Below, in pieces: positions 54,095 to 62,321 of a stretch of DNA of 64,000 nucleotides. Made by a program: the position numbers and the translations under genes. The DNA comes from Novipirellula artificiosorum. GTDB taxonomy: Bacteria; Planctomycetota; Planctomycetia; Pirellulales; Pirellulaceae. The notes beneath the pieces were generated by a model. That model was not told where the DNA came from, did no database searches, and saw only the letters and a program-made list of their open reading frames with translations. The stretch is taken from assembly GCF_007860135.1 (NCBI RefSeq), contig NZ_SJPV01000002.1, positions 646,267 to 710,266 on the forward strand. Reading direction: 5' to 3'. Every line of letters starts with the position of its first letter. Position 1 is the first letter of the stretch.

Positions 54095-56017
54095 ATGCCT
54101 AACGTTGCTGCCGATTTTAACGGACTTCATATCGCAGCCCTGGAAAGCCGGCGCGCAGACGATATGGCTCGACTGATCACTCGCCATGGGGGGGTCGCTC
54201 ACGTCAGTGCGTCGATGCGTGAAGTTCCGATCGATCCGAACCGCGAGGCGATCGATTTTGCATACCGCGTCATGACGGGGCAAATCAGCACGATGATTCT
54301 GACCACCGGCGTCGGTTTTCGCTATTTTCTCAAAGCGATTGAGCGGCACCTGGACCAACAACGATTCCTGGATTCGTTGTCCGACATTGTGACGATCTGT
54401 CGCGGCCCCAAGCCCGCTGCCGCGATGAAAGAAGTTGGCTTGACACCCACCTATCGCGTGGGAGAACCCAACACGTGGCGAGAACTATTGCAGACGATCG
54501 ACTCCAACGTCTCGATTGCGAACCAAAATGTGGGGCTGCAAGAGTATGGCGTTACCAACGCGTCCTTGGTCGCTGGGCTGGAAGCTCGCGGCGCCACGGT
54601 CGAACCGGTGCGAGTTTATGGATGGGAGTATCCTGAGGATACCGGACCGCTCGAGACCAACGTCCAGGCCTTGGCTGCAGGCCGACGCGACGTGTTGCTG
54701 CTAACCAGTGCCCACCAAGTGGTGAATTTGCTTCGTATGGCAGAGCAATTGAAGCTCACCGAACCGCTTCGGCAAGGTTTGCAGGGTACCGTGATCGCGT
54801 CGATCGGTCCAACAACCACTCAAATGGCTCATGAATGTGAGTTGCATGTCGACCTTGAACCCTCGTACCCCAAAATGGGGCATCTCGTCGTCGAAACAGC
54901 GGCACAATCGCAATCGCTGGTCGCAAACAAACGTCGTATCAAACCGCTAACACCTCATCAAAGCAAGCACGTGAATCCCCATCCATCCAACGATAGCCTT
55001 TTCATGAAAGCGTGTCGAAGCGAGCCCACCGAGCGGACGCCGGTTTGGTTGATGCGACAGGCAGGTCGGTACATGGCAGAGTACCGAGAGGTTCGTGCGA
55101 AGCAATCGTTCTTGGATCTGTGTGCCAACCCGAAATTATGTAGCGAAGTGATGTGTACCGCCGTCGATCGACTGGGCGTTGACGCGGCCATCATCTTCTC
55201 GGATTTGCTTCCGATCCTGGTGCCGATGGGATTTGACTTGGAGTTTGTCAAAGGGGATGGCCCGGTGATCCACAACCCAGTTCGCGTTGCCGCGGATGTC
55301 AATCGAGTGAAATCGCTTGAGCGACCGGATGAGCTTGGTTTTGTTTATGAAACCGTTCGCCAAACGCGGGCGGACCTTCCAGCTTCGATCCCGTTGATTG
55401 GCTTTGCGGGTGCGCCCTTTACGTTGGCCAGCTATGCCATCGAAGGAGGCGGAAGCCGACAGTACTCAAACACCAAACGATTGATGCATGCTGACAACCG
55501 AGCGTGGTCGGATTTGATGGATAAACTGTCGGATGCCATCACGATCTACTTGAACCACCAAATCGCCGCCGGAGCTCAATGTGTTCAGTTGTTCGACAGT
55601 TGGGCGGGCTGCCTTTCGCCAGCCGACTACACGACCTTCGTTTTGCCGTGGATGAAACGGATTATCGCAGGCATCGATCCCTCGGTCCCTGTGATCAACT
55701 TTGCGACCGGTAATCCAGAACTGCTGCCTTTACTGCGCGGCGACCGGCGAACGGTCGTGGGTGTCGATTGGCGAATTCCGCTCGATACGGCGTGGCAACG
55801 GATCGGACACGATTGTGCCGTTCAAGGCAACTTGGATCCGTCGGTCTTGTTGGCCGACCCCGATCTGATTCGCGGCGCCGTGGATCAACTGCTCGGATCG
55901 GTTGGCAATCGGCCTGGACATATTTTCAACCTTGGTCATGGCGTCTTGAAAGAGACGCCCGTCGAGCACGCGATCGCACTTGTCGAAAGCGTCAAAGATC
56001 TGAGTCAGCGCCCTTAG
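54095..56017 (+). CDS. hemD-hemE: Bifunctional uroporphyrinogen-III synthase/decarboxylase (HemD-HemE fusion)
   Basis: One continuous 640-residue frame. Residues about 8-270 are HemD-like: two lobes, with MILTTGVGFRYFL, VTICRGPKPAAAM, VYGWEYPEDTGPL, VLLLTSAHQVVNLL and TVIASIGPTTTQMA. A linker (271-298) follows. Residues 299-640 are a complete HemE: RTPVWLMRQAGRYMAEYRE (catalytic loop), IFSDLLPILVPMGF, FAGAPFTLASYAIEGGGS, LFDSWAGCLSP and FNLGHGVLKETPVE. Together they convert hydroxymethylbilane to uroporphyrinogen III and then to coproporphyrinogen III. The fusion would channel the unstable intermediate. A TACAAT box (54013-54018) lies 77 nt upstream. Confidence 0.93.
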   Translation: MPNVAADFNGLHIAALESRRADDMARLITRHGGVAHVSASMREVPIDPNREAIDFAYRVMTGQISTMILTTGVGFRYFLKAIERHLDQQRFLDSLSDIVTICRGPKPAAAMKEVGLTPTYRVGEPNTWRELLQTIDSNVSIANQNVGLQEYGVTNASLVAGLEARGATVEPVRVYGWEYPEDTGPLETNVQALAAGRRDVLLLTSAHQVVNLLRMAEQLKLTEPLRQGLQGTVIASIGPTTTQMAHECELHVDLEPSYPKMGHLVVETAAQSQSLVANKRRIKPLTPHQSKHVNPHPSNDSLFMKACRSEPTERTPVWLMRQAGRYMAEYREVRAKQSFLDLCANPKLCSEVMCTAVDRLGVDAAIIFSDLLPILVPMGFDLEFVKGDGPVIHNPVRVAADVNRVKSLERPDELGFVYETVRQTRADLPASIPLIGFAGAPFTLASYAIEGGGSRQYSNTKRLMHADNRAWSDLMDKLSDAITIYLNHQIAAGAQCVQLFDSWAGCLSPADYTTFVLPWMKRIIAGIDPSVPVINFATGNPELLPLLRGDRRTVVGVDWRIPLDTAWQRIGHDCAVQGNLDPSVLLADPDLIRGAVDQLLGSVGNRPGHIFNLGHGVLKETPVEHAIALVESVKDLSQRP

Positions 56018-56046
56018 TTTGCCATCAAGAAGGGGCTGACCCACGG

Positions 56047-57078
56047 ATGCCTGCCAGCAAAATCATCTGCCCATTTTGTTCGTTGCACTGTGACGACCGG
56101 TTTCTCGAGCCGGCCGCCCAAGGGGCATGGGAGGTCGACACCGATTGCCCGAAGGCGGCAGGGGAATTTGCGCGGGCACTCAACACTGCGCCGGTGGCCC
56201 GAGTCGACAGCTCCGACGCGACGGTCAATCAAGTCGCGACGTTTGTCGCAGAGCAGTTTTCATCAAGACCGATTCTCAACGTGGTGACGGCGGGGACCGA
56301 CCTTGCAACGGCTCGACACTTGCAAGGCATGGCGTCGGCGGGGAAAATTCAGCTGCTGATCGATGATTGCCCCTCCGCGACCGCGTGGCGAACTGCAAGC
56401 GGTCGCGAAGGAAGTGTCACCGCTACGTTGGCTGACATCCGCGGGCACGCGGATCTGGTCTGGGCTCTGGGAGATGTGGAACGAAGCCATCCAAAACTGC
56501 TTCAGCGAATTGATGCCGGAGCCAAGCAGGGAATCCTAACCGAGCGTTTGACCGCGACGGCGGTTGCCAATCTCTTCGCATCAATTCGGTCGGGCAAACC
56601 GATGGGAACCGCACAATCCATCCGAGAGGCCAAGTACCTTGCGATCCTGGTTGGCGAGGGGGCGTTCGAATCCGATGAAGCGATCGAGACCGCAGAGTTA
56701 CTCGCCAAACTACTGTGGTTTCTCAACCAGACTCATCGAGCGGTTGTCTTGAGCCTTGATCCTGCGGCGACCAATCGAAGTGTCTCCGCCTGGCAAACCA
56801 ATACCACGCTTGAGAATCTATCGGACGACCGTTGGTTCTCCACGCCGATCGATGTGCGCATCGGTAACCGCTATCATCACCCTCGCACCGCGATCGTTCA
56901 GATCGGAGGCTCCGACCCAGGCCCCGATCATGCAACCGCCTACATGCCGGCGCGGACGATCGGAGTCGACCAAGCAGGTGTCGTCATCCGCGGCGACTCG
57001 ACGGTGACGCTGCCGCTTGAAGCCATCACCGATCGTAACCTATCGCTCGCGATTGAGTGGTTGCAGCGTTGGCTCTAG
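56047..57078 (+). CDS. fhcB: Formylmethanofuran dehydrogenase subunit B homologue (FhcB-like)
   Basis: From the ATG at 56047, 343 residues. The N-terminal motif KIICPFCSLHCDD (Cys8, Cys11, Cys15) matches the iron-sulfur start of FwdB/FhcB (usual CPFCGxxCDD). The rest aligns with the molybdopterin-fold domain: AWRTASGREGSVTATLADIRGHADLVWALG and a late HATAYMPARTIGVDQAGV. FhcB is part of the formyltransferase/hydrolase complex in H4MPT-dependent C1 metabolism, which planctomycetes have. Catalytic metal ligands are usually lost in this branch. Other fhc genes are not in the window. The last 39 nt overlap the convergent MBL gene. Confidence 0.85.
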   Translation: MPASKIICPFCSLHCDDRFLEPAAQGAWEVDTDCPKAAGEFARALNTAPVARVDSSDATVNQVATFVAEQFSSRPILNVVTAGTDLATARHLQGMASAGKIQLLIDDCPSATAWRTASGREGSVTATLADIRGHADLVWALGDVERSHPKLLQRIDAGAKQGILTERLTATAVANLFASIRSGKPMGTAQSIREAKYLAILVGEGAFESDEAIETAELLAKLLWFLNQTHRAVVLSLDPAATNRSVSAWQTNTTLENLSDDRWFSTPIDVRIGNRYHHPRTAIVQIGGSDPGPDHATAYMPARTIGVDQAGVVIRGDSTVTLPLEAITDRNLSLAIEWLQRWL

Positions 57079-57984
57079 CCTTGGCAAATCATTTGGGCCG
57101 CCATGATTCCGACCGCTCAATTCGAACTCAAATTTTGATCCGACATGGTACCCCACGCACTGGTCGGGCATCGCACACCAAATCGCCCCGGTTGCCGCGT
57201 CTCCGGTGCAATGTGCAGGTCCAATGATCGCCGGTTCAAACCGCTTCAGTTCACGCACCGTTGCCTTGATCCGGTCGCGAGACGCGTTGATCAAGTGCAT
57301 TCCACCAAACACCGCGTGAAGCGGACGGTGGTTCGTTAGCGAGTCGATGTACTTCAACGTATTGATGACGCCTGCATGAGCACACCCCAATAACACGACG
57401 GTGCCTTCGGGTGAATCGAAGTACAACGCTTGATCATCTCGCAAAGGATCATGGTCGGTGCAACCATCATCCAAGAAAAAGGTTTCCGGATCGGCTTCAA
57501 AGTCAACGGTACGCGGTACCTCGCCCGTAGCAAAGAGTCCTGGGAAAATCTCGGTCGGTTTCTCGGTCGCAACCAGCGGGTTTCTCAGCCGGTGAAGGGC
57601 GAGTTGAGTGGATTCGGTCAAGCCCACATCCCGGACCGTCCGCCGCCCGGCGTGTTGGCTGTATTTCGGTGCAAAAGCATCAGGATGAGCAAACAGTTTT
57701 ACCCGAGTGTTTTGGTGGATGACTTCGGGCAACCCGCCGGTGTGATCGTAGTGGCCATGACTGAGTACCACTGCATCGACTTGCGTTAGCCGCAGCCCAA
57801 GTTTCTTTGCATTCGCTGCGAGCACGACACCCTGGCCCGTGTCGAACAAGACGCGTTGATCGCCATACTCAATCCACACGGCCAATCCATGTTCCGCTAA
57901 GATCCCTGGGCCACGGGCTGTATTCTCAACAAGGACCGTGATCTTTGCCTGTGCCCGAGATCCTTCTTTTGCCGCAACCTTCAT
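57040..57984 (-). CDS. MBL-fold metallohydrolase, COG1237 type
   Basis: A 314-residue metallo-beta-lactamase-fold protein. HxHxDH reads SHGHYDHTGG (about 75-84), preceded by RVLFDTGQG. Other metal-ligand regions are LGCAHAGVINT and IIGPAHCTGD. This branch includes the archaeal enzyme named 7,8-dihydropterin-6-yl-methyl-4-(beta-D-ribofuranosyl)aminobenzene-phosphate synthase, of methanopterin biosynthesis. Placement next to fhcB makes a role in tetrahydromethanopterin synthesis plausible, but the branch is broad. It overlaps fhcB by 39 bp and the thioesterase gene by 4 nt. Confidence 0.88.
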   Translation of the reverse strand: MKVAAKEGSRAQAKITVLVENTARGPGILAEHGLAVWIEYGDQRVLFDTGQGVVLAANAKKLGLRLTQVDAVVLSHGHYDHTGGLPEVIHQNTRVKLFAHPDAFAPKYSQHAGRRTVRDVGLTESTQLALHRLRNPLVATEKPTEIFPGLFATGEVPRTVDFEADPETFFLDDGCTDHDPLRDDQALYFDSPEGTVVLLGCAHAGVINTLKYIDSLTNHRPLHAVFGGMHLINASRDRIKATVRELKRFEPAIIGPAHCTGDAATGAIWCAMPDQCVGYHVGSKFEFELSGRNHGGPNDLPRLEPTLQPLNRER

Positions 57985-58445
57985 GAGAAGCCTTCTTCTT
58001 TGGTAGTTCTGACAAGTCGGCCAACAACCCTGCGATCGACAAACCGTGCGTTGGCGGACGCTTTCACCGCGCCATCCTGCAATAATTCTGCCGCCATCTT
58101 AAAGAGCGGATCCTGTGACGCTTCCACCCAGCCTCGTACAAACGCGGGACGATCGGTTTCAATCGGCTCCCGAAACCGAACGTTCATATCGCCCGTGACC
58201 GCGGCAATGCCTTGTGAAAAGAGTGAGTTCGTCATGGCCGCATCAAGTAGCGAGCAGACAACACCGCCATGCAAGATGTTTGGATAGCCTTCGAAGTACC
58301 GATCGCAATCGAAGGTCGCCTGAACCACCTTCGGTTCCACCATTTCAAACCGCAACCCCAATCCGTCTGCTAACCGATTGCCACAGATGACACAATTCGG
58401 ATGCTCTCGCTGACGAGTTTCCGAATATCGAAAAGTGGAAGGCAT
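57981..58445 (-). CDS. PaaI/hotdog-fold thioesterase family protein
   Basis: About 154 residues from the ATG at 58445 (AGAGGA lies upstream). A Cys pair (HPNCVICGNRLADGLGLRF) precedes the hotdog domain, whose core reads YEGYPNILHGGVVCSLLDAAMT (first F omitted) and VTGDMNVRFREPIETD; HGG-x6-D is the thioesterase active-site pattern. The substrate would be an acyl-CoA, not identified. It is coupled to the MBL gene by a 4-nt ATGA overlap. The NCVICG start resembles the many PaaI-like proteins of C1-gene neighbourhoods. Confidence 0.85.
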   Translation of the reverse strand: MPSTFRYSETRQREHPNCVICGNRLADGLGLRFEMVEPKVVQATFDCDRYFEGYPNILHGGVVCSLLDAAMTNSLFSQGIAAVTGDMNVRFREPIETDRPAFVRGWVEASQDPLFKMAAELLQDGAVKASANARFVDRRVVGRLVRTTKEEGFS

Positions 58446-58609
58446 CGAGGTGGTCCTCTTACTCGTTTGCAGAAAAAGGTCACGCGTCATTTTAGCGTAT
58501 CGACGATCGGCTCGGGAACGACCCGCGGGCCAAGGGAGTGTGAAAAGATTCGAGTGACTGCGCCGACGGAATGACTCGCACCCGTCGACGCAGCACCCAC
58601 GCGGCAACG

Positions 58610-58900
58610 TCATTCAAGCTGCTGCAAAAGGTCCTCAATGTTTCCCGTCAAATGGCATTGCAAGTCCAATCCAGACGAACGCAGGGCCTGTGCGGAAATC
58701 AGGTCGATGCCGCCGCACCAAACCTGATCCACTTGCAACTCCAACAAACGCTGGACTCGCTGTTTCGAAGTCCAACCATCCGCAGCCATGACGAATCGAT
58801 CAACCGTTTGCCCACCTTCGACTGTCACAACTAAAAACGATTTTGCACAATCGAAGCGGGGTGATACACGTTGGTGAAAAATGGGCATCGCTACCTTCAT
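58610..58900 (-). CDS. NifX/NifB-type FeMo-cofactor-binding domain protein
   Basis: A 96-residue protein of the dinitrogenase iron-molybdenum cofactor family. MKVAMPIFHQRVSPRFDCAKSF is the usual start (VSPRFDCA), followed by VWCGGIDLISAQALRSSGLDLQ (usual GGI-x6-L...GI), so the fold is complete. No nif gene is present; such small NifX-like proteins in non-fixers may carry or sense metal clusters. It is probably part of the same minus-strand unit as the thioesterase and MBL genes (164-nt gap). Confidence 0.85.
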   Translation of the reverse strand: MKVAMPIFHQRVSPRFDCAKSFLVVTVEGGQTVDRFVMAADGWTSKQRVQRLLELQVDQVWCGGIDLISAQALRSSGLDLQCHLTGNIEDLLQQLE

Positions 58901-59321
58901 CGACTACACTTCTACTCCTATCGACGATGCGCCGATTTCAGTGCCTCAAGTTCAGTGCCTCAATATCGAATTCCCTCTGACAGCACCAAAGCAATTGACA
59001 AAGCAATTGATGTGCCAATGCGGTTTCATCGCCTCGCGGCAGACCTAAGCACTTTGCACCAAAGAACTTATTCCAAAACTCCCCGCAAGAAGGTCTCCAA
59101 GACGACCATTGCAAAAATGCAGGTGTGTTGCATTGCAGCGTTGCAACGTTGCAAGCTTGCAAACACCCAACTGCAGGTGGGGTTGCAATGGGGTTGTTTC
59201 GGTTGTGCCGTCCAGATGCTGCTACGATCGGCCAGAACGTGTCGTTTCTTTTCCTACACACACCGCCAAACGAAAGGAAAGGTCCTATGTTTAGGTAGGG
59301 CAACTGTTTTCATGATATCGA
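58901..59321. other. Intergenic gap with short repeats and TTGCAA cluster
   Basis: No gene is supported here. It holds two tandem copies of a 14-bp string near 58938-58966 (each with CAGTGCCTCAA), repeated AAAGCAATTGA at 58989-59010, and five TTGC words at 59128-59160, the last three 8 bp apart, in an imperfect palindrome. Confidence 0.5.
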
Positions 59322-59762
59322 TTGGGGCAACATTCGATGGGCCGACGAGGACACAACGGCGTTTCGCTGACGGAGATGACGATGGTCATCTTGATCGTCG
59401 GGATCGTTGTCGTGATGACCGTACCTCAAATCACACGTACTCCCCCGCCATCGAGAACCACGACAACCCACCATCAGATCGCAGTGCTACGAAAGGCGAT
59501 CGAGATGTATCACCATCATACCGGCCACTACCCACCCGCAGACCGATTGCCAGAGGCCATCACCGCTCTACTGAACGGACCGTTTCCCGTTCCCGCGCTC
59601 GGTTCGCCGAATGACGATGGCAGTGTCTACTACGACCGGGACCCTGACTCCAGTACGGTTGTGGTTCCGAATCCCGACTTGCCCAGCGGTTGGGCGTACA
59701 AGCCCGCGAATGGGACACTGAAACTGAACGTCGCAATCGGCCAGCGAGGGTTTAACTGGTGA
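59322..59762 (+). CDS. Type II secretion/pseudopilin-like protein
   Basis: A 146-residue protein (or 141 from the ATG at 59337) with a prepilin peptidase site: RRGHNGVSLTEMTMVILIVGIVVVMTVPQ, in which Gly precedes the Val-Ser-Leu-Thr-Glu start of the mature pilin (E5 is kept). The rest (LRKAIEMYHHHTGHYPPADRLPEAI, then DDGSVYYDRDP) matches GspG-like major pseudopilins. It is translationally coupled to a response regulator: the next GTG overlaps the stop by 4 nt. Confidence 0.82.
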   Translation: MGQHSMGRRGHNGVSLTEMTMVILIVGIVVVMTVPQITRTPPPSRTTTTHHQIAVLRKAIEMYHHHTGHYPPADRLPEAITALLNGPFPVPALGSPNDDGSVYYDRDPDSSTVVVPNPDLPSGWAYKPANGTLKLNVAIGQRGFNW

Positions 59763-60211
59763 CCCACCCTGCGCCCTACACGGTTGGACGGGATCCAGCT
59801 TCGTCGCGAGGAGTGCCAGCTTCGTCGCGAGGAGTGATTGTGATCGCCGACGATGATCCTGCTCTGCGAAACGTTCTTCGTTTCACCATGCAGAGGATTG
59901 GCTTTGCTGTCGAAGGGTTCGGTGATGGGCAACCGACACTCGAGCGCCTCCGCCGCGGAGGGGTCGACCTGCTGATCACCGACCACCAAATGCCTCGTTG
60001 TAGCGGTGTCGAGCTGTTGCAACGCATGGTCGCGGACGAATCGATTGACAATGTGCCCACCATTCTGTGCACCGCAAAAGGGCTCGAACTGGACACAAGG
60101 AATCTTGCGTCAAAGTTTGATTTGTTGTCGATCGTACTCAAGCCCTTTAGCCCGCGGAAACTTGGGGAGTTCGTCAGTCGCTCTTTGGCTTCGGTGACCC
60201 CCTCCTGTTGA
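59759..60211 (+). CDS. Single-domain response regulator
   Basis: A 150-residue CheY-like receiver starting at GTG 59759 (GTGA overlap with the pseudopilin gene). Receiver motifs: VIADDDPALRNVL (acid pocket), LLITDHQMPRCSGVELL with the phosphoacceptor Asp, TILCTAKG (Thr) and IVLKPFSP (Lys). It has no output domain. The first 25 residues hold a duplicated PASSRGV element from a 21-bp tandem duplication. The partner kinase is not in this window. Coupling with a pilin gene hints at control of pilus or secretion. Confidence 0.88.
   Translation: MTHPAPYTVGRDPASSRGVPASSRGVIVIADDDPALRNVLRFTMQRIGFAVEGFGDGQPTLERLRRGGVDLLITDHQMPRCSGVELLQRMVADESIDNVPTILCTAKGLELDTRNLASKFDLLSIVLKPFSPRKLGEFVSRSLASVTPSC
59795..59836 (+). 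repeat. Perfect 21-bp tandem duplication in response-regulator gene
   Basis: Two identical 21-bp units lie at 59795-59815 and 59816-59836, in frame near the start of the receiver gene. They look like a recent slippage product. Confidence 0.9.
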
Positions 60212-60577
60212 GACGTCGTGCAGTTTTTTAGGCTCATCCGGCGGAAGCGTGCGCAGGAGGTTTTCGAGGCATCTCTCCGGTGTCCAATCATTGCTGGCAG
60301 GAGCTATTTTCACTTGTTATCGTGCAGTTGCCAGGAGAAACGGAGTTGAGCTCTGCAGCGTTGCAACTTGACAAGGGATATCCCGGTCGACGGTGCGCCA
60401 AGGGTGCTAGCGGTTCCCGGCGGACGACCGTCCGTCGGGCACTCTTTTCTAAGAGATCATTGGACACCGGAGCCATACCTCCAAAAAACCTCGAGTCTGG
60501 GTTTCGCGCGCTTCCGTCGGATGTGCAGTTTTCAAGTGATTGAACAATAAGCGTTTACGGGCTTCACCCTCCATGCG
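60212..60577. repeat. Intergenic element with diverged inverted arms
   Basis: No gene is supported in this 366-nt gap. It contains two arms in opposite orientation: 60235-60288 and 60459-60523. When one is inverted they share CATCCG-n-CGGAAGCG-n-GCG, then GAGGTTTT, then CTCCGGTGTCCAAT. A 10-bp direct repeat GTGCAGTTTT lies just outside the left arm (60218-60227) and overlaps the right end (60523-60532). The layout resembles a small non-autonomous mobile element or a REP doublet. Confidence 0.65.
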
Positions 60578-61944
60578 GGCATTGGTATCTACACAAGTCT
60601 GAACGGGAGAGCGTTGGCGGCCATTTGCTTCAGTTGACCGATGTCGATGTCGGGCGATTCTAGCAGATCGGTCATCGAGAGCAGGATCATGTAGCCAGCT
60701 AGCAGTGCCGGTGGCGTGGACAGAACTCCATATTTCATTTGTCGCCCGCTCAGACGGATCAGAATTTTTTTGGTTTTATGGGCTTCTTCGCTTGGATCGT
60801 TCTGCAGCCCCATCACCACGACGCACGCCATCGAAGCAACCAAGATGCGACGAGCGATCGCTTCACCGCCTTGCTGCTGCCATTGCTCAAGCTCTTGCCC
60901 ATGGCTTTTGAGAAGTTTGAAATACGTTTCGATCAGCCAACGCCAGTAATACCAAAGTGCGATCTGGTAGCTGCTAATTGACGCGTCGCGAACATTGCAA
61001 AGAAGTGTCCACTGGGCCAGGACGTAATTATCTTCGTCAAGCAATCGTGTCACGACCAAGCGAACCGAGAGCGGCTCGCCACTGATGAGACACTTTTTCC
61101 CGTCGACCACTTCGCTGTGTTGCCGATGCAAGACGACTTCTGTCTCGGCGACTTCCTGCGTGACGGTTTTGCCGTGATAGAGAGCCTCGCCGCAGGGCTC
61201 AAAGAGAATCTCACGATCGAAATGGTCTTCGATCTCTGAAAGCAAAACGCTTTGGCTGTTCCATTTCACTCGGCGATTGTCGCAGCGAACCAAAAACAGG
61301 TGTCCTTGCTCGTCCCACTGACGCATCCGCCCGAGCGAATCGGCTTCTCGGTCAATGACGTGAACCAGCTTGCGGTCGAGCCCCCATTGCCGCGATTGAT
61401 CCATCGTGGGTGTCAATTCGTCCAAACGATGAACGTCGACCGCTGGCGGGTCCGGGGAAGTCGAATGAACGGCGCTGCCCGTCTTGAGATGCATTTGCAT
61501 CGGTGCGATCGACGCTCCGCTTGCACCATCGATCAGCAGCGAAGTGGACATCTCGTAGCCGATGTCTTCTTTGTGAGTGATCTGGCGGAGATCTTTTTTG
61601 GCGGTGTGACTTTTGTAGTCGATCTTGCACCAATCGTGAGCGAGCAGCATGTACTGCGACTGGCTCTGGCTGGCCGCTTGGCGTCCGACCTCGCGAAGCG
61701 GTTCGACCAAGTCGAGCAGCGAAACATTGGGGTTGGAAAGAAACCTCCAAGTCGCCTGGGTCGCCGAAAACGCTTGGTTTTCGCCCGACAGAAGAGCTGG
61801 ACCGGCAGCATTTCGGTTGGCCGATTTCATGTGTTCCTGCACCAATTGCAGATAACGACGTTGCAGACGCGGCTCCAGCCGCGGAAGATTGATTCCATCC
61901 AGGGCAGTCTACAAACTAAGGAAACTTGTGTAGATACCAATGCC
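60578..61944 (-). mobile_element. IS4-family insertion sequence, complete
   Basis: Perfect 20-bp terminal inverted repeats at 60579-60598 (GCATTGGTATCTACACAAGT) and 61924-61943, extendable to 21 bp, bound a 1.37-kb element with one transposase gene on the minus strand. The transposase stop codon lies inside the left repeat. No clear target-site duplication is seen in the flanks. The frame is intact, so the element may be active. Confidence 0.88.
60589..61845 (-). CDS. IS4-family DDE transposase
   Basis: A 418-residue transposase with an RNase-H-like core. The DDE triad is visible: Asp71 (AHDWCKID), Asp165 (VIDREADS) and Glu306 in the Y-(2)-R-(3)-E-(6)-K signature (YYWRWLIETYFKLLK), typical of IS4. 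It probably begins at the ATG at 61845 or the internal one five codons later. No frameshift or stop interrupts it. It uses the two terminal repeats that frame the element. Confidence 0.93.
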   Translation of the reverse strand: MVQEHMKSANRNAAGPALLSGENQAFSATQATWRFLSNPNVSLLDLVEPLREVGRQAASQSQSQYMLLAHDWCKIDYKSHTAKKDLRQITHKEDIGYEMSTSLLIDGASGASIAPMQMHLKTGSAVHSTSPDPPAVDVHRLDELTPTMDQSRQWGLDRKLVHVIDREADSLGRMRQWDEQGHLFLVRCDNRRVKWNSQSVLLSEIEDHFDREILFEPCGEALYHGKTVTQEVAETEVVLHRQHSEVVDGKKCLISGEPLSVRLVVTRLLDEDNYVLAQWTLLCNVRDASISSYQIALWYYWRWLIETYFKLLKSHGQELEQWQQQGGEAIARRILVASMACVVVMGLQNDPSEEAHKTKKILIRLSGRQMKYGVLSTPPALLAGYMILLSMTDLLESPDIDIGQLKQMAANALPFRLV

Positions 61945-62017
61945 GTGCGGGAGGCCTGATGAATATCCTACCTGCAGGGCAAGTTGGAGTGAACGCGCAG
62001 CGATCACTTCGTCCGAT

Positions 62018-62080
62018 ATTCTGGCTCCCTTCTCCCCCGATTTTCGGGGGAGAAGGGCTGGGGATGAGGGGAGCCAGAAT
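62018..62080. repeat. Nested intergenic palindrome
   Basis: A 14-bp perfect stem (CCCTTCTCCCCCGA, 62027-62040, with its inverse at 62044-62057, 3-nt loop) is nested in a second 12-bp arm pair (ATTCTGGCTCCC, 62018-62029, with its inverse at 62069-62080). The arms share three bases. It lies between the insertion sequence and the response-regulator gene and resembles a dispersed intergenic palindrome. Confidence 0.85.
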
Positions 62081-62321
62081 CTATCTGCGCAACTTGCGTC
62101 GATACCAAGGCGTTCTGGAGGGGTGACGCGAAATTGAATGACCTGTTGATCAGGGCGAGATGGAAACGCCCCAATTCAGCTCTTCGGTGCGTTGATGGCG
62201 CGAAGGGGCAATTCGTTAAAAACGGGCGAGCCGAGGTCGGAAAGCTCGCTTCGAGCATGCTGGCGTGATATCATTGGCACTTCCTTCCCGCCCAAACACC
62301 CTTCCAACGCGAGTGCCTGTC

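Noticed and set aside
55768..56046. Longer start for the FhcB homologue inside hemDE
   Set aside because: The extra N-terminal residues are Arg-rich out-of-frame hemE sequence; the Cys motif and family start fit the ATG at 56047.
58610..58900. Evidence for nitrogen fixation
   Set aside because: A lone NifX-like domain is common in non-fixers and no other nif gene is visible.
58871..59614. 247-codon plus-strand frame over the pilin start
   Set aside because: It runs through a repeat-rich intergenic gap and overlaps the clear pseudopilin gene in another frame.
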